Source: Diphasiastrum complanatum (taxonomy: Eukaryota; Streptophyta; Lycopodiopsida; Lycopodiales; Lycopodiaceae). From it: 60,000 bases of DNA. Position 1 is the stretch's first letter. Each line of letters opens with the position of its first letter. Both the position numbers and the translations under genes were made by a program. The stretch spans positions 37,989,374 through 38,049,373 of the forward strand of contig CM055101.1 of the NCBI GenBank assembly GCA_029204225.1. Direction: 5' to 3'. The notes under the pieces are model-generated. The model was not told where the DNA came from, did no database searches, and was given only the letters and a program-made list of their open reading frames with translations. This document shows, piece by piece, positions 11,058 through 21,219 of this stretch.

Positions 11058-11687
11058 TGTGAAAAATACAGATCCAAAACACAATAAATGGATCTTAGAT
11101 CTTGGGCCAATTGGTGTGCACATCTAGATTTAGTTACAAGATAGAATTCATCAAGATTAGCATACTAGAATTGCATAAATCACTAACATCTGATCATGAA
11201 CATGAAAATACAATATGGTAATGTCCATGTCCATACAACAGCAGCAGCAGGCTATCCTTCAAACATGTGGAACCTATATCAACCACAAAATCAACATTCT
11301 ACACATAGAAAATCAAGAGAGACACAGACATAGAAACACAAGAGATAAATTTTCCATATAAAATGAGAATACAATGATGTGTTCTCCATGCTGGTACTAC
11401 TATTTATGATTGAAAATGTCATTTGGCTAATTGCTCTAACTTACCCTAAATGGTAATTTCTTGGTAAGTCTCCAATAACCTAGAAATACTAGTCTAGATG
11501 CAATGTATCAAATTTAGCAAATTAGAATGGGTCGGAACTCGACCTCATCCACTTATCTACTTGCCAAATATAGTAAAAACACTATTTAGGCCCTTATTGA
11601 CAAATATAAAACTATCTCTAAGTTGATATTTCAAGTTGGCCTCAAAAAATGCCAATAAACCAACAAATTAGTTGACAATTTTTCACA
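11058..11687 (-). repeat. Copia-3 3' LTR
   Basis: 630 bp. On the minus strand it follows the polypurine tract GAAGAGGGGG and begins TGTGAAAAATTG. Aligned with 13564-14158 along its whole length with scattered differences and small indels; the two share 'GATGAATTCTATCTT', for example. Confidence 0.88.
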
Positions 11688-12437
11688 CCCCCTCTTCAAC
11701 TAATTTTAGCATAGATTTAGAAATAACTCCAACTGAGGTCCTATGTTTCATAAAAAAGTCTTCTCCCAATGCTTTGGTGAAGATATAAGCCACACACTCC
11801 CTTGAAGAAACATGTTGAAGCTCCACCTCCTTTGCCATGACTTGTTCTCTCACAAAATGATAAGCCACTTCGATATGCTTGCTCCTTGCATGAAAAATAG
11901 GATTGCTTGCCAATATTTGGGTTGAAAGGTTATCACAAAAGATGATTGGACTCTTTGAAAAATCTAGCAAGTGAAAATCCCTTACCATCCTATTGATCCA
12001 TAGCATGTCCCTTATAGAAAATGTAAGAGCTTTGTACTTGGCCTCACTAGATGACAATGAGATAGTAGCTTGTTTTTTTGACATCCAAGAGATAGATCCA
12101 TCACCTATGAAAATAACATGTGCACATATGGATTTCCTATCCATTTTATCTCCAAAAAAGTTTGAATCTGAAAATCCATACAAGTTAGGTGATGATCCTC
12201 CATAAACAATGCCAAATCACTAGTTCCCAAGATGTATCTCAATACCCTCTTGGCTAGTTTCCAATGCTCCACACTTAGATCATGCATGAATTGGCTTAAT
12301 CTACCAACACAATAATTTATATCAGGTCTTGTGATGGTTAAATATATAAGTGAACCAACTGGCTCCCTATAGAGAGTAATGACCTTGAAGGATCTTTCAT
12401 TACCTCTTATAGTGAGCTTTACATTTGACTCGGCCAC
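11688..12437 (-). pseudogene. Copia-3 RT end and RNase H
   Basis: 12105-12437 encodes REPVGSLIYLTITRPDINYCVGRLSQFM and KLAKRVLRYILGTSDLAL, the end of RT. After a frameshift, 11683-12183 gives GFSDSNFFGD, ISWMSKKQATISLSSSEAKYKA, FCDNLSTQI, ARSKHIEVAYHFVRE and VAYIFTKAL, a nearly complete Copia RNase H, then LVEEGV encoded by the polypurine tract. The only breaks seen are one frameshift and the upstream deletion. Confidence 0.85.
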
Positions 12438-12469
12438 CTATTGCATAGAAAATTAGCACACAACAAAGC

Positions 12470-12995
12470 TTGATCCCAAAAATATTTAGGAAGATTCGCA
12501 CCTAACCTCATGGCTTTGGATCCTTAACATAAGGTTCTATTCTTCCTCTCGGCCACTCCATTTTGTTGTGGTGTCCTTGGGCTTGTGTACTCCCTCTTGA
12601 TCCCATTTACATCACAAAATGCCTTGAACTTGGTATAAATGTACTTACCACCATTGTCACTCCTCAAGCACTTGATCTTGGTAGAGAGTTGGACTTCCCT
12701 TGCAATCTTGAACTTGACAAAGACATCAAACACTTCATCTTTGCTTTTTAGTAGATAGACCCTACAAAATTTGCTAAAGTCATCAATAAAAGTCATATAT
12801 TTTAGCACCTCCATTGCTAATTGTAGTAACACCGTGAATATCCGAATGCACAATTTGAAAAAGGCTTAGTAGATCTAGATGTAGATATCTTATAAGGTAA
12901 CCTATGTGACTTTGATAAAGCACATTGCTCACAAACATGATTCAAGCTTGTAAGAGATTTAGGAAGACCAAAAACGACTTTCCTCTTTGCCATCA
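12470..12995 (-). pseudogene. Copia-3 integrase core
   Basis: FGLPKSLTSL, then CEQCALSKSHRLPYK (the C-x2-C half of the zinc-binding pre-integrase domain), FIDDFSKFCRVYLLKSKDEVFDVF (first aspartate), CLRSDNGGKYI (second aspartate) and SPRTPQQNGVAERKNRT (catalytic-glutamate region, with E in AERKN). It stops at WDQALLCANFLCNR near 12450 and is joined to the last part of RT, a deletion of roughly 1 kb compared with intact Copia elements. Confidence 0.85.
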
Positions 12996-13306
12996 CACAA
13001 CACCCGCCGCGATTTGTGACGTGTTTTGCGACGCGAATCACGAGTTTAATTTTTTTTCTTAATTCATCGCAGACGTCGGAAAAACATGTTGATATAGGGT
13101 CGTCAGAATCTGACGTCCTAAAACACATCGCAATCTGACACACATAAGTTGCCGGAATCCGAAGCAACACTTCTCGATTGCCGGACTCTAATTTTCAGAT
13201 TTTTTACTAGGACGTCATATTTGGATGTGTCAGATTGCGACAGATTATGAAATTTTCAAACATACATCGGATGCCCATGTCGGAATCTGTGCGATATGTT
13301 ATTGTG
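12996..13306. mobile_element. 311-bp CACTA-like non-autonomous element
   Basis: The element starts CACAACA and ends TATTGTG (inverse CACAATA), flanked by the 3-bp duplication TCA (12993-12995 and 13307-13309). Removing it and one TCA restores the Copia-3 frame exactly (minus strand: H-K-R-L-G-H-L-N-Y-K-S-L-E then V-M-A-K-R). A 3-bp duplication with CAC ends fits the CACTA (En/Spm) superfamily. Its base composition is richer in CpG than its surroundings, and it has internal inverted repeats such as ATCGCAATCTGACAC (near 13126) and its complement near 13228. No coding capacity. Confidence 0.8.
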
Positions 13307-13309
13307 TCA

Positions 13310-13563
13310 CCTCCAATGACTTGTAGTTGAGATGTCCCAATCTCTTGTGTCATACCTCTTGATATTTGCTAATTTGCCATACATGCACTTGGTTAGCAAC
13401 AAAACAAGCATCAAGTTTGAACAATTTACTTTGCCTCTTCCCTTTTGTAATCAATTCATCCTCTTTCTTGATCAAACAAGCATCACCAACAAAATCCACT
13501 TTGAATCCCTTGTCAAAAGCATTTGATTCACATTAAGAAGATTCTTAGTAATATATGGAATGA
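13310..13563 (-). pseudogene. Copia-3 protease end / pre-integrase start
   Basis: Minus-strand frames read PYITKNLLNVNQML, then DFVGDACLIKKEDELI, KLFKLDACFVANQVH and HKRLGHLNYKSLE. This is the region between retropepsin and the histidines of the pre-integrase domain. It abuts the 5' LTR directly at about 13564, so leader and gag are deleted. Confidence 0.75.
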
Positions 13564-14158
13564 ACAAAATACAAATCCAAAACACAATAGATGGATCTTA
13601 GATCCTGGGCGAATTTGGTGTGCACATCCAGATTTAGTTATAAGATAGAATTCATCAAGATTAGCGTGCTAGAATTGCATAAATCACTAACCCTTTCCAT
13701 ACAAAAGCATCAGCAGGCTATCCTTCACACGTGTGAAACCTATATCAACCATAATCAACTCTACACATAGAAAATCAAGATATCAAGAGATAAACACATG
13801 AGATGGACATAGAAACTCAAGAGATATATTCTCCATATAAAGTGAGTATACAATGATATGTTTTTTACACTTGTACTACTATTTATAGTTGCCAAAATGT
13901 CATTCGGCCAATTGCCCTAAACTTATCCTAAATGGTAATTTCTTGGTAAGCCACAAATAACCTAGAAATACTAGTCTAGATGTAATGTATCCAATTTACC
14001 CATTTGGAATCGACCTCATCCACTTATCTACTTGCCAAAAATAGTACAAACACTGTTTAGGCCCTTTTTGACAAATATAAAACTATCTCTAAGTTGAGAT
14101 TTGAAGTTGGCCTCCAAAAATGCCAATAAACCAACAAATTAGTTGACAATTTTTCACA
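13564..14158 (-). repeat. Copia-3 5' LTR
   Basis: About 595 bp, TGTGAAAAATTG at the outer end (14158). It matches 11058-11687 but is shorter by indels and lacks the final CACA, where it is fused to internal sequence. On the minus strand ACTATAAATAGTAG (near 13866-13879) is a likely TATA box, and the 3' LTR has a weaker version. Confidence 0.85.
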
Positions 14159-14163
14159 CTCCT
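14159..14163. other. target duplication CTCCT, right copy
   Basis: Exact match to 11053-11057, defining the insertion of Copia-3. Confidence 0.9.
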
Positions 14164-14640
14164 CCTTAGCATCCGTGCTTTGGTTCTTCTTTTTGCCTTC
14201 TATTGAGAAAAAAAAAATTGCTTTCTCATCTCCATCATGCAAGGACAAGGAACTCATCCTAGTCTTGGCATGTTGGACTCTACACTCTAGAAGTGTTATT
14301 GGATTCATAAATGGCTCTTAGTGAATCCCATGCATCTTTGACCAAAGTAGAAGTGGCTACCTCCTTCAAGAGGTCATTACTAACATTCATCTTTATGCAA
14401 TTTAATGCTAACCTTGCCTTTTTCTTGTATCTCACCAACTCTATTCCTCCAAGAGGCTTATCCTCTACATCTAGGACAATATCAAAGATATCTTAGAACA
14501 CTAATAGTGACTCCATTCACTTTCCATATTGAATTTTTTGTAGAATTCAACCTCTCACTAGGTTCAAGAAGGAATGCACCTATGACCTCATATTCCTAAT
14601 GACTTGTACAAGATTGCACTTCTCGTCCCTCCCTATATTC
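14164..14640 (-). pseudogene. Copia-2 gag
   Basis: Minus-strand translation across frames shows YKKKARLALNCIKMNVSN, LKEVATSTLVKDAWDSL and RMSSLSLHDGDEKAI, blocks of UBN2-type Copia gag resembling elements A and B. At least three frameshifts. The frame continues beyond Copia-3 into the zinc knuckle at about 11000. Confidence 0.65.
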
Positions 14641-15260
14641 CTTTTTAGAATGTGCTCACTTGCAACTCACTTGAATCTTACAAATATTTAAGCAGCAAGA
14701 TCCTATTAGTCTTGATTCAAAAGATTTCTCTAGAAGAATTATACAAAACAATACTCGAGAAAATTGAATGGATTTGATTCTAGAAGCTTCACAAAGAACC
14801 TCTGATCAACTCAAGATAGACTTCTAGCCTCAATTTGGACTTCTAGTCTTGGCCCTATCACTCTTCACAAAGATGAAATGGAGATATAATGAGTTTGCAT
14901 CGAATTCCTATCAAATATCATCACAAAATCAATGATTTTGGACACAAAATGACCCTTTCTCATTTCTTTTTCTTGATGATCCAACAAGATCTGTACGACC
15001 ACTTTTAAGGACTTTTCTTTGATTTGCATCAAAAATCTCATAAGATGATGTGTAGAAAAGTTATCAGGATCCTATCAATATTGGAACATTAAATGTAGGA
15101 ACATCAAGTCCCCACACGTGTGATAGTACACTTGCATCCCACTACCAAAATAGATCTCAAAACTTGAAGCAATCTCTTCGATTGGACTCGCCCTCACAAG
15201 ACTAGTTTTCTACTATCTTGCTAAATTTGGATTGCTTTTGGTCATCAATTATTCTCTTGT
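14641..15260 (-). other. Copia-2 leader, non-coding
   Basis: Between primer-binding site and gag, about 620 bp without a frame. It has the same character as the long leaders of elements A and B (6439-6965 and 35615-36216). I see no gene in it. Confidence 0.5.
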
Positions 15261-15277
15261 ACTTGGATCTAATACCA
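15261..15277 (-). other. Copia-2 primer-binding site
   Basis: The minus strand reads TGGTATTAGATCCAAGT, 3 nt after the LTR end. It is a variant of the initiator-methionine tRNA site (TGGTATCAGAGC). It fixes orientation and the LTR boundary. Confidence 0.7.
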
Positions 15278-15280
15278 TTT

Positions 15281-15839
15281 TGCAAGTACAACAAAAAGAA
15301 CCATAAGTGAACCTGTACTTGAGTTAAAAGAGTGATTTATTGATAGTAAACTATTACAATACTAGCACTCAAAACTAGATCTAGATTGGCAACTATCAAT
15401 CAAGAGCAATCAAACAAGATCAAAACACTAAACTCCGAGTTCACATGTGTGGGGTACGGCCTCTTGTATGGCCTGTGGAAAGAGAATTATCCTAATCAAC
15501 TTTAGATTTCATTCATCACAAAAAATCATCACACAAATTGAGTAGAAACTTGAGATTGTCGTTTAACTCCAAAGTCATGATCTCTCATCAATGGAATGAA
15601 TAAATGATAGTACAAAGGAGATCCTCTTCATGGCTAGTTGAGCATGTTCAGCACATGTTTAGAGACCTAATTAGCATTAGGTTTGCCTACTCTTGTCAAA
15701 TTGACCTAATCATTAGGTCTACCGACTTTGGCAGTTAGGTCAATCACCGACTTCCATGATTTGTGGAGTTTGCTCCTAAATTCTAGGAAACTTGACCAAA
15801 CATCCTATCTAACTTCTATGATTAGGCCCTAACTATTAT
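15281..15839 (-). repeat. Copia-2 5' LTR, outer end lost
   Basis: Ends in TGCA next to the primer-binding site. Its outer 140 bp match the truncated copy at 5367-5499. Compared with that copy, the first ~70 bp of the LTR (5500-5572 equivalent) are missing where it meets the inverted-repeat element at 15849. Confidence 0.7.
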
Positions 15840-15848
15840 GCCCACAAC

Positions 15849-16347
15849 TGGTCTCGGGTAGTGTGTCCACACTAGAGATCAGTAGACCAACAATCCGTAA
15901 GTTATTTATTATTATAATGGGTTTTGGGGCCCTTATGTGAATATGGTCATAATTAATGGTTTTAGGCCCAACTCATGATGGTGGATTTATTGTGGGTCTA
16001 TCACAATGAGGAATGAGAAATCACTCAAGCAGCATGTAGTTACCAATCACAAATCAAGCATACACTAGTGAGAGCCCAATGGTATACTTATACCCTCCAA
16101 GGCCCGCGCACCACTAGTAGTGCACTATAACACCTCACTGGACACCTCTGTAGCCTATATGGGCCATGCCATCCAATTCCCATATGACTCATTGATAGAT
16201 TCATAATAAATCCACCATCATGAGTTTAGGCCTACAACCATTAATTATGACTATATTCACATAAGGGCCCCAAACCCCTTATAGTCATAAATAACTTACG
16301 GGTTGTTGGTCTACTGATCTCTAGCGTGGACATGCTACCCGAGACCA
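15849..16347. mobile_element. 499-bp terminal inverted-repeat element
   Basis: Two ~155-bp arms (15849-16003 and 16193-16347) are inverse complements with few mismatches, starting TGGTCTCGGGTAG and ending CTACCCGAGACCA, around a ~190-bp centre. There is no coding capacity. No convincing target duplication was found (flanks CCCACAAC and ATCGTAG), so the superfamily is open. The long arms suggest a foldback or Mutator-like MITE. A related copy begins at 16364. Confidence 0.8.
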
Positions 16348-16363
16348 ATCGTAGTCCCATGGC

Positions 16364-16433
16364 TGTTCTCGAGTAGTGTGTCCATGCTAGAGATCAGTAG
16401 ACAAACAACCTGTAAGTTATTTATGATTATAAG
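16364..16433. mobile_element. second inverted-repeat element, left piece
   Basis: 70 bp matching the left arm of the 15849 element (TGTTCTCGAGTAGTGTGTCC onward). It is cut by Copia-4 at ATAAG and continues at 21220. Confidence 0.75.
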
Positions 16434-16760
16434 TGTTGGATTATTGCGTTCAGTTTCGTCTCAAAATGTATGTATTTCAGTATATCTTTGTGACTTATTA
16501 TTTGTCTGATAATTTTTGATGCTTAACTGTTTGGCTACGTAATCACTGTAGTACTGACAATTTCAAAGTTAGTTATTATAAGTTCAAACGTGATTTCTAT
16601 CACTATTGTCTAGTTTGAAATCGATAGGCGTAGTCATGCATTGGAAAGATGAAGACAGTTTATTCCGCCATACACAAAAGGTTTTCTTTCTAGACACACG
16701 AATTATTTTCATTTGTTTCTTTTTGAGCTAGACCTATCTTCTGCATACCACTTTCCGACA
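16434..16760 (+). repeat. Copia-4 5' LTR (327 bp)
   Basis: TGTTGGATTATTGCG...TTTCCGACA. Its 3' half is homologous to the 3' half of the 1249-bp LTR at 21514-22762 (shared 'TTTGGCTACGTAATCACT'). The U3 part seen in other copies is absent. Confidence 0.85.
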
Positions 16761-16772
16761 TGGTATCAGAGT
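16761..16772 (+). other. Copia-4 primer-binding site
   Basis: TGGTATCAGAGT directly after the LTR. Complementary to the 3' end of initiator-methionine tRNA except for the last base. Confidence 0.9.
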
Positions 16773-16966
16773 TATATCACTACTTCTTTATTTGATTCCA
16801 ATATGATATTAGAGCGAAAGCTTTAATACTTCATATCTTTCACAATATCAAATTGATATCATACTCTTCAATTTTTTTCAACCTTTCAGTATCAGAGAAT
16901 TGATTTCTTATTGTTGGCATTACCACATCTTAGCATCATCGATACAATTGAAAGACTAAGTTCCAG

Positions 16967-17531
16967 ATGAATTCTCAAAGTAAAGCCAATCTTATCACAG
17001 ACAAGCTGAATGGATCCAATTATTATTTGTGGAAATTTAAGATGAAGACCTTGCTAATTGCCAGCGAATTATGGGATGTTGTTACAGGTACAAAAGTAAA
17101 ACCTGAAAACGACGACTCAAAGTGGAAATCGAAGGACGGTAAAGCTTTTGTGTTTATTATCCTCAATATATCAGATACACAGATTGGACACATAGGTGAC
17201 GCTAAAATGTCAAGAGACGTTTGGGACATTTTGAACTCACTATATGACGTGAGGGACATAACTACTAAGCTACATCTGAGAAAGAAGATTCTTCACATTC
17301 CAAATGTCTACTGGTGATTCTTTTCAGAGTCACATTAACCAGTTTAAGAATCTTTTGCAACAAATGGCCGCTGTCAGATCAGTCATAGATGATCAAGACG
17401 CAATTATGACATTGCTTTCAAGCTTGCCCTCTACATATGAGAACTGGGTGATGATCATGTTGACACACTCAAATTTAACTCTTATCACTATGTTGCTGCA
17501 AGAGGACAATAGAAGAAGTCAAGACACTTAG
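16967..17531 (+). pseudogene. Copia-4 gag
   Basis: ATG at 16967 opens MNSQSKANLITDKLNGSNYYL, then WKFKMKTLLIASELWDVV, DVWDILNSLYDVRDITTKLHLRKK. After a one-step frameshift at about 17310 it continues to 17531 with FKNLLQQMAAV and LLSSLPSTYENWV. This is a standard Copia gag of the same clade as Copia-6 (DGSNYHL...LWDIIDGTKLKPE). The A-rich region that follows encodes the basic linker. Confidence 0.88.
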
Positions 17532-17556
17532 TCTACTTCCTCTTCTTAGGCTCTAT

Positions 17557-18408
17557 TTGTCAACAAAGGCTCGAAGTGACAGAAGCAGAAAAGCTCCAAG
17601 AAGACTGCAAAGAATCAAAAACAGAATCAAGGTCAAGAACAATCATCGAATCCACAGTCGAAGAAGAAGATGTTTTGTAGGTATTGCAAGTGCAATAACC
17701 ATGAGATCAAGGATTGCCGAATTCTCCAAGCAAAGAACGCAGCCAAGCAACCTGATCAAAAGCGAACACAGTCTCATCATCTCCCCAGGTCGAAGTGAAC
17801 AAAGGCGCATTCATGGTCAAAGATCAAAGTGCATTTTTGGATGATTCATGGTTTCTGGATTCTGGAGAAACTCAATATATGACCAATCAACGTGAGATCT
17901 TCAACTCCTACACTCCTTACAGCACAAAGAAATTTGTTCATCTTGGTGACAATAGTACTCACACTATTGAAGGTGAAGGTACTGTAAGATTGCAATTCCA
18001 GCTTGATCAATTCAAGTTACTATCAAAGGTTTTATATGTTTCTAAACTCTCTACAAATTTTTTATCAGTGAGTAGAATTACAGATTACTTATATAGATTG
18101 GCACACTGTTATTCTAAGTCTAGTCAAGCCTTGAGAACCTCTTTCTAGTCAATAAAGCATTACTATGGCATCATCGCTTAGGACACGTGAATCATACATC
18201 TATTTTGAACATGACCAAACAATCCATGGTCCTCGATCTCGACTATCCTTCTGGTAAGGTCGATCTCCCTATTTGTCATAGCTGCATTTTTGGAAAGCAG
18301 GCTAGCTTTCCTTTTAGATCAAACCATATGCATGTAGCAAAAGATTTGTTAGATGTTGTTCATATAGATATATGTGGATCTATGCAAACTCCTTCATTGC
18401 TAGATTAA
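17557..18408 (+). pseudogene. Copia-4 zinc knuckle, protease, pre-integrase
   Basis: Around 17670-17720, C-R-Y-C-K-C-N-N-H-E-I-K-D-C is a CX2CX4HX4C knuckle. 17840-17890 gives FLDDSWFLDSGETQYM with the retropepsin D-S-G. Then VHLGDNSTHTIEGEGTV, LYVSKLSTNFLSVSRI, LWHHRLGHVNH (in another frame near 18165) and CHSCIFGKQASFPF. The CxxC and HxxxH halves of the zinc-binding pre-integrase domain are both readable despite frameshifts and a small deletion near 18090. Confidence 0.85.
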
Positions 18409-19070
18409 AAGTACTTCATTACCTTTATTGACGAATTTTCCAAAAGAATAGTTGTTATTTCATTAAACAGAAGTCATAGGCTTTTATCAAATTTAGACAA
18501 TTCAAAGAGCATGCTGAGAATCAAACTGGAAAACGAAACAAAGCACTGAGGTCAGATAACGAGGGAGAATACATCTCCAACAAATTCAAGGACTATTGCC
18601 TTAACAATGACATTGAGCAACAATACATCACTTCCTATTCGCCTCAGTCAAATGGTCTTGCTGAGAGAAAGAACAAAACCTTAGTTGAATCAGCAAATTG
18701 CATGTTATCACATGTGATACTTCCGAAGTCCTTCTGGGCTGAAGTTGTTTCAATAGCCACCTATATTCAGAACAGATGTTCTACTAAAGCCCTCTCAGAC
18801 AAAACACCATTCGAAGTTTGGACAGGTACCAAACCTTCTTTATCAAACTTATGAGTTTTTGGATATACTGCTTTTGCGCAGAAACCTCGTGATCTCAGGA
18901 AGAAACTCGACTTCCAGAGTATCGAGTGTGTCTTCATCACCTACACTACTTCAAATCAAGCCTACAAGTTGTTCGATCCCATCGAGTCGAAGATATTCAC
19001 TATCCAGGATGTCATCTTCATCAAAGATCAGTTTCAAGACCTCAAAGGAAAGGGCAGTTCACATGTAGCC
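18340..19070 (+). pseudogene. Copia-4 integrase
   Basis: HIDICGSMQTPS (first Asp), a frameshifted core, then RSDNEGEYISNKFKDYC (second Asp), SYSPQSNGLAERKNKTLVESA (Glu), FWAEVVSIATYIQNR, PFEVWTGTKPSLSN, VFGYTAFAQKPRDLRKKLD and KIFTIQDVIFIKDQF. All three catalytic residues are still readable. Stops at about 18407 and 18852, with frameshifts between, inactivate it. Confidence 0.88.
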
Positions 19071-19344
19071 GAACTTTCAGATTCTCCTGACGCTTTGAAT
19101 GTTCCAGTTCTGCATGCAACTATTCTCATTGAAGGTCCAAGCTCTTCTACTTCCGACGAACAACAAATGAATGGTGGATTAGAAGATGATGATGTTGTAT
19201 TTAGCAACTATAATATGATAGAAACGATCAACTTCATGTACTACCCAGAAGATCTTCAAGGACTAGCAGCCCACCTAACCGGTATATTCACGAGTCTGCA
19301 GCATATCTTGTTCAAGAACAGACGTCTGTCCAAGAGGCACTCAG

Positions 19345-20300
19345 TCAGTCTGACTCAGATTTCTGGAAAGAAGCTATGGATAAAGAGTACTCATCTTTTA
19401 TCAAGAACCAAACGTGGACAATTGTCGAATTATCTGCTAGCAAAAACGTAGTTGATTGCAAAGGGATTCTCAAAGTCAAGTACAATGCAGATGGAAGCAT
19501 CAACAAAAGAAAGGCATGACTAGTAGCCAAAGGTTTTTCTCAGGTGTACAACGTCGATTACACTGAGACCTTCAGTCCAGTAGTCAAGCATTCTTTGTCG
19601 CTGCAACAGATTTGGAAATACATCAAATGGATTTGCAGATAGCATATCTCAATGGAGTTATCAAAGAAGACATTTACATGGTGCGACCCGAAGGTTATAT
19701 TATCGAGGGTAGGCACAATCATGTTTGTAAACTCCATAAGACACTTTATGGCTTGAAGCAATCTGCTCGAGAATGGTTTCAAAGGATCAATACTTTTCTC
19801 ATTGATCATGGCTATACACCTAGATCTTTAGATGCAAATGTTTACTTCAAAGTAGTGCAGCAGTCTTTTATCATTATCACATTTTATGTGGATGATACTT
19901 TGCTTTTCGGCAACAGTACCAATTTGATAAAATAGGAGAAGACAATGCTATCTTCCGAATTCGACATGACCGATTTGGGCGAAGCTCATTTCTACCTTGG
20001 TATACAAATCCACAAAGACTAAAAACAAAAGTTGATCTACATTACACAACAGAGGTACATCTACAACATTTTAGCCAGATATAATCTGATCAATTTCAAG
20101 TTAGCTCTCTCGCCAATGGAACCAGGACTCAAATTGTCAAAGGACCAGTGTCCCCAAACAATTCATGAGATGCTGCAGATGCGTGAGTATCCTTACCATT
20201 CTATTATATGATCTCTTATGTACACCATGATCTGTACCAGGCCAGACATAGCTTTTGCAGTCAACTCTCTTAGTTAGTTTATGACTGATCTTGGTATAAC
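19345..20300 (+). pseudogene. Copia-4 reverse transcriptase
   Basis: DFWKEAMDKEYSSFIKNQTW, then VAKGFSQVYNVDYTETFSPV, MDLQIAYLNGVIKEDIYMVRPEGY, LYGLKQSAREWF and FYVDDTLLFG (catalytic YVDD intact, about 19880-19915), FDMTDLGEAHFYLGIQI and SLMYTMICTRPDIAFAV. Stops include TGA at 19519 and TAG at 19933. A short deletion near 19590 removes part of the block before EIHQMD. Confidence 0.9.
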
Positions 20301-20303
20301 ACA

Positions 20304-20999
20304 TTGGAAGACTCTTATCAAAGTCATGAGATATCTTTGAGCTACTATGGACTTTGCATTTGTTATGGAGCAGTCGGCAATGACAAACTCAATTTTCTCA
20401 GTGGTTACACAGATGCGAGTTGGGCAAGAGATGTAGACACTCGTGAATCTACTTCTAGATTTACATTCTTCCTCAACAATGGTCCAATTTTCTGGACAGT
20501 CGCAAGCAATCTTTGATAGCTCTATCTTCCACTGAATCAGAGTATATCACAGCCTCTCAAGTTACAAAGGAAACAATTGGTTGAAAGTCATTTTGGTGTT
20601 TTAAAAATGGTTTTGAGGATTTATCAAGATAATTTAGAGCAATACAAGGGACATATATAGAAAGTGTCCACAACCAACCATTGCCAATTGTCTGCAGTGA
20701 CTGCCACAGTTACTCTCAGATATCGGTCTAAATCAATATGCTCCGACAACATTATTTTGTGATAATCAAAGTGCCATCGCTTTATCAACCAACCCTAGAT
20801 TTCATTCCAGGAGTAAGCACATTGAACTGAAGTATCATTTTGTCAGAAGCAAAGTTCTCGACGAAGAGGTCAGATTGCAGTACTGTAGAACACAAGATAT
20901 GACAGCATATGTTTTTACTAAAGCATTAAGTATGGAGTCACACAGAAGATTCTGCGTAGAACTAAGTTTGAAGGTCAAGGCATTCAAGGATTCAGATTA
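20304..20999 (+). pseudogene. Copia-4 RNase H with 120-bp intrusion
   Basis: GYTDASWARDVDTRESTS, FLNNGPIFW, ALSSTESEYITAS, then after an intrusion at about 20585-20705, DNQSAIALSTNPRFHSRSKHIELKYHFVRSKV and an ADIFTKAL-like AYVFTKAL. Close to the Copia-5 copy at 22770-23222, which lacks the intrusion. The last coding bases overlap the polypurine tract. Confidence 0.88.
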
Positions 21000-21007
21000 A
21001 GGGGGAG

Positions 21008-21214
21008 TGTTGGATTATTCTCCTTCTTACCAATCGTCTAATCGATTTTACTCTTCATCCATTGTTTATCCAGTTCTGCAGATTTTCCCGTGTGTTTATA
21101 CAGTCTGTAGAATTACAAGTGTTTTTACACAGTCTGTAGAATTACACGGAGTTTATCACAGTGTCGCATATTTTGCCTGACAGAAACCTATCTTCTACAT
21201 ACCACTTTCCGACA
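21008..21214 (+). repeat. Copia-4 3' LTR (207 bp)
   Basis: TGTTGGATTATTCTCC...TTTCCGACA. Its first ~180 bp match the 5' part of the 21514-22762 LTR (shared 'TTACCAATCG', 'ATCCATTG', 'ACACGGAGTTT'). It lacks the half that the 327-bp 5' LTR retains. Confidence 0.85.
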
Positions 21215-21219
21215 ATAAG

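Larger units (their letters stand above)
11058..14158 (-). mobile_element. Copia-3, internally deleted
   Basis: 3101 bp between CTCCT duplications. 5' LTR at 13564-14158, 3' LTR at 11058-11687, with matching ends TGTGAAAAAT/ATTTTTCACA. The 5' LTR runs directly into protease sequence, so primer-binding site and gag are deleted. A second deletion joins integrase to the end of RT near 12437-12470. It is inserted in Copia-2 gag and carries the CACTA-like element at 12996-13306. Confidence 0.9.
16434..21214 (+). mobile_element. Copia-4, full-span decayed element
   Basis: 4781 bp with exact target duplication ATAAG (16429-16433 and 21215-21219), intact primer-binding site, gag-to-RNase H in standard order and a polypurine tract (AAGGGGGAG, about 20999-21007). 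Many stops and frameshifts. The two LTRs share only their ends (TGTTGGATTATT and CATACCACTTTCCGACA); see findings. It is inserted in the second inverted-repeat element. Confidence 0.92.
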
